This document shows positions 5,488 through 6,671 of a stretch of DNA of 6,671 bases, piece by piece. The first letter of the stretch is position 1, and the number at the start of each line of letters is the position of its first letter. Below the pieces are notes generated by a model. The model made no database searches, was not told where the DNA came from, and saw nothing but the letters and a program-made list of their open reading frames with translations. The position numbers and the translations under genes were made by a program. Source of the DNA: Chloroflexota bacterium (GTDB lineage Bacteria > Chloroflexota > Anaerolineae > Promineifilales > Promineifilaceae); assembly GCA_024640485.1 (NCBI GenBank), contig JAHEEY010000264.1:1-6671 (forward strand), read 5' to 3'.

Positions 5488-6594
5488 ATGTTAAAAGAAT
5501 CCTCCCAGCTTTCAGCGCTGAGGAACCTATCTATGGGAAAGCGGCTGCTAATCGGCCTGGCACTTCTGATCGTCGCCTTCCTGATCATTGGCTCAATCAC
5601 CCAATCCTCGGCTTCCGGGGAATTCTCGTTTGGCATCCAGGCACAGCCTTTCTATATACTGGCCATTCTCGCATTTGGAGGCGGCCTACTTAGCTTCGCC
5701 TCCCCCTGTACCCTGCCTGTCTTGACCGCCTACTTCGCTTTTGCCTTCCAGAGCGACCGCAAGCAAATTGCCACCAATACCCTGGCCTTCATGCTCGGCC
5801 TGGGGACCACCTTCAGCTTGTTAGGCGCCGTGGGCTTCGCCCTGGGCCGGGTGCTGCGGCAAAACGAGCAGATGCTGATCCTCATCGGCGGCGCCTTCAT
5901 CCTGGTGCTGGGTGTGATGAGCTTCCTGGGCAAAGGGTTTTCCGGCATGCAGCCCTCCGGCGGCAGCCAGACGCACAACACGACACTGAAAGGATCCTAC
6001 CTGCTGGGATTATCCTTCGCCGTAGGCTGGTCCAGCTGTGTCGGCCCCATCTTGGGCGCGGTATTTACCCTGGCTTCTCAAACGACCTCTGTCTGGAACG
6101 GGATGATGCTGTTGTTCATCTATACGTTGGGCCTGGGCCTTCCCCTGATCATCGTTTCCACTTTCTTCGGCCGCATGAGCCGCAAGAGCCTGTTCTGGCG
6201 CCTGCTGCGCGGCAAAGGGTGGGATTGGAACGCGCCGACACTTGCCGTCGCACTGATTTGGGCTTTGGCGATTTGGGGTATTTTGACAGCATTAGGCCGC
6301 TACGCCTTCCGCAGCCTGTCGATCTTCGAAGGGCAGACGTTTACCACCGTCCACCTGGTTGGCCTGCTGGTGGTGACTATCATTGGCGCTTTCCTGTGGG
6401 TATACACCGGACAGAACGCCCGGCGCATGCTGCTGCATCTGCACTCCACCCAATTGGTCAGCGGCATCATGTTCATAGCGATCGGCGCGCTGATGTTGAC
6501 CGGAAAACTGGCTAGCTTCAACTCCTTGCTCCCTCCAGATCTGGCCATCTGGTTCATCGAGGTTGAAGAGAAGTTCATTTCCTTGTTCAACTAG
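5488..6594 (+). CDS. CcdA/DsbD-family transmembrane thiol-disulfide transporter, enlarged
   Basis: CcdA-type proteins carry electrons from cytoplasmic thioredoxin across the membrane to extracytoplasmic thioredoxins (CcmG/ResA) that keep apocytochrome CXXCH cysteines reduced. With ATG 5488 the protein has 368 residues. The two redox cysteines are C74 in LSFASPCTLPVL (TM1 of the core) and C184 in GWSSCVGPILGAVF (core TM4), both family hallmarks. It is much longer than a usual CcdA (about 220-240 residues, six TM). Hydrophobic segments fall at about 20-37 (extra N-terminal helix or uncleaved signal anchor), 55-82, 98-120, 129-147, 170-193, 203-227, 251-270 and 288-307 (both extra, within a Trp-rich insertion at about 234-319) and 321-339 (the normal last CcdA helix). 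A short amphipathic tail ends the protein. It lies 3' of ccmABCD but beyond a terminator. The location supports a role in cytochrome c maturation rather than, for example, metal resistance. Confidence 0.85.
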   Translation: MLKESSQLSALRNLSMGKRLLIGLALLIVAFLIIGSITQSSASGEFSFGIQAQPFYILAILAFGGGLLSFASPCTLPVLTAYFAFAFQSDRKQIATNTLAFMLGLGTTFSLLGAVGFALGRVLRQNEQMLILIGGAFILVLGVMSFLGKGFSGMQPSGGSQTHNTTLKGSYLLGLSFAVGWSSCVGPILGAVFTLASQTTSVWNGMMLLFIYTLGLGLPLIIVSTFFGRMSRKSLFWRLLRGKGWDWNAPTLAVALIWALAIWGILTALGRYAFRSLSIFEGQTFTTVHLVGLLVVTIIGAFLWVYTGQNARRMLLHLHSTQLVSGIMFIAIGALMLTGKLASFNSLLPPDLAIWFIEVEEKFISLFN

Positions 6595-6610
6595 GGGGCG
6601 CTTTACAGGA

Positions 6611-6671
6611 TTGGATATCGAAACTTCCAAGGGGCCACCCAGAGAGAGCCTGTCGACAGCCCTTCTTATCA
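6611..6671 (+). CDS. Possible N-terminus of a downstream gene, cut by the window edge
   Basis: A frame from TTG 6611 (reading MDIETSKGPPRESLSTALLI) stays open to the end of the window. It begins polar and turns hydrophobic, as a membrane-anchored protein would. A gene for an anchored thioredoxin-like protein (ResA/CcmG) or another cytochrome c assembly protein is often next to ccdA, but no diagnostic motif is reached. The start is weak: AGGA touches the TTG directly and AGGGGG (6593-6598) lies 12 nt away. The other two plus-strand frames are also open over this short stretch, so the call is tentative. Confidence 0.3.
   Translation, partial: MDIETSKGPPRESLSTALLI

Noticed and set aside
1..6671. 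tRNA, rRNA, CRISPR, insertion sequence or attachment site
   Set aside because: I saw no cloverleaf, no regularly spaced direct repeats, no transposase or terminal inverted repeats on either strand; gaps between genes are at most about 220 nt.

Overview
The window is about 6.7 kb of moderately GC-rich bacterial DNA, densely coding with short intergenic gaps. It holds seven complete protein genes and possibly the first codons of an eighth at the right edge. Gene content and protein style point to a Gram-type-atypical environmental bacterium, most likely Chloroflexota (Anaerolineae/Caldilineae-like): a System I CcmA with an SRGM signature, a short 'alternative' CcmD with a trailing coiled coil, and a bitopic protein with an acidic linker and an aromatic beta domain. 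This placement is my inference from protein style and was not tested by a search. No RNA gene, mobile element or CRISPR array is visible.

Layout, left to right. (1) 75-1694 (+) encodes a MurJ/MviN-type lipid II flippase; it has a perfect TATAAT only 8 nt before its ATG, so its mRNA is probably leaderless or nearly so. (2) A bidirectional hairpin terminator at about 1720-1748 separates it from a convergent minus-strand gene. (3) 1788-2612 (-) encodes an unrecognised membrane protein with two TM segments and a large extracytoplasmic C-terminal domain; it has a textbook sigma70-like promoter and a good Shine-Dalgarno site that puts the start at GTG 2612. (4) A 220-nt divergent control region (2613-2832) carries that promoter, an operator-like palindrome over its -35, several small inverted repeats and a candidate leaderless promoter for the next operon. 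(5) 2833-5349 (+) is a compact cytochrome c maturation operon, ccmA-ccmB-ccmC-ccmD-like, with GTGA (A/B) and ATGA (C/D) overlaps, closed by a strong intrinsic terminator at 5372-5410. (6) 5488-6594 (+) is a CcdA/DsbD-family thiol transporter with both membrane cysteines but about three more TM segments than a standard CcdA. (7) An open frame may start near 6611 and run off the window.

Functionally, CcmABCD handle heme on the outer face of the membrane, and the CcdA-like protein would carry reducing power across the membrane to reduce the CXXCH cysteines of apocytochromes. Together they are two of the three parts of a System I cytochrome c assembly pathway. The third part (CcmE, CcmF/CcmH and the thioredoxin CcmG/ResA) is not in this window. 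MurJ belongs to peptidoglycan synthesis and looks like an unrelated neighbour. Nothing here amounts to a clearly new system. The points most worth a second look are the enlarged CcdA, the Asp-to-Ser change in the CcmC tryptophan-rich motif, the unassigned membrane protein divergent from ccm, and the two probable leaderless starts.
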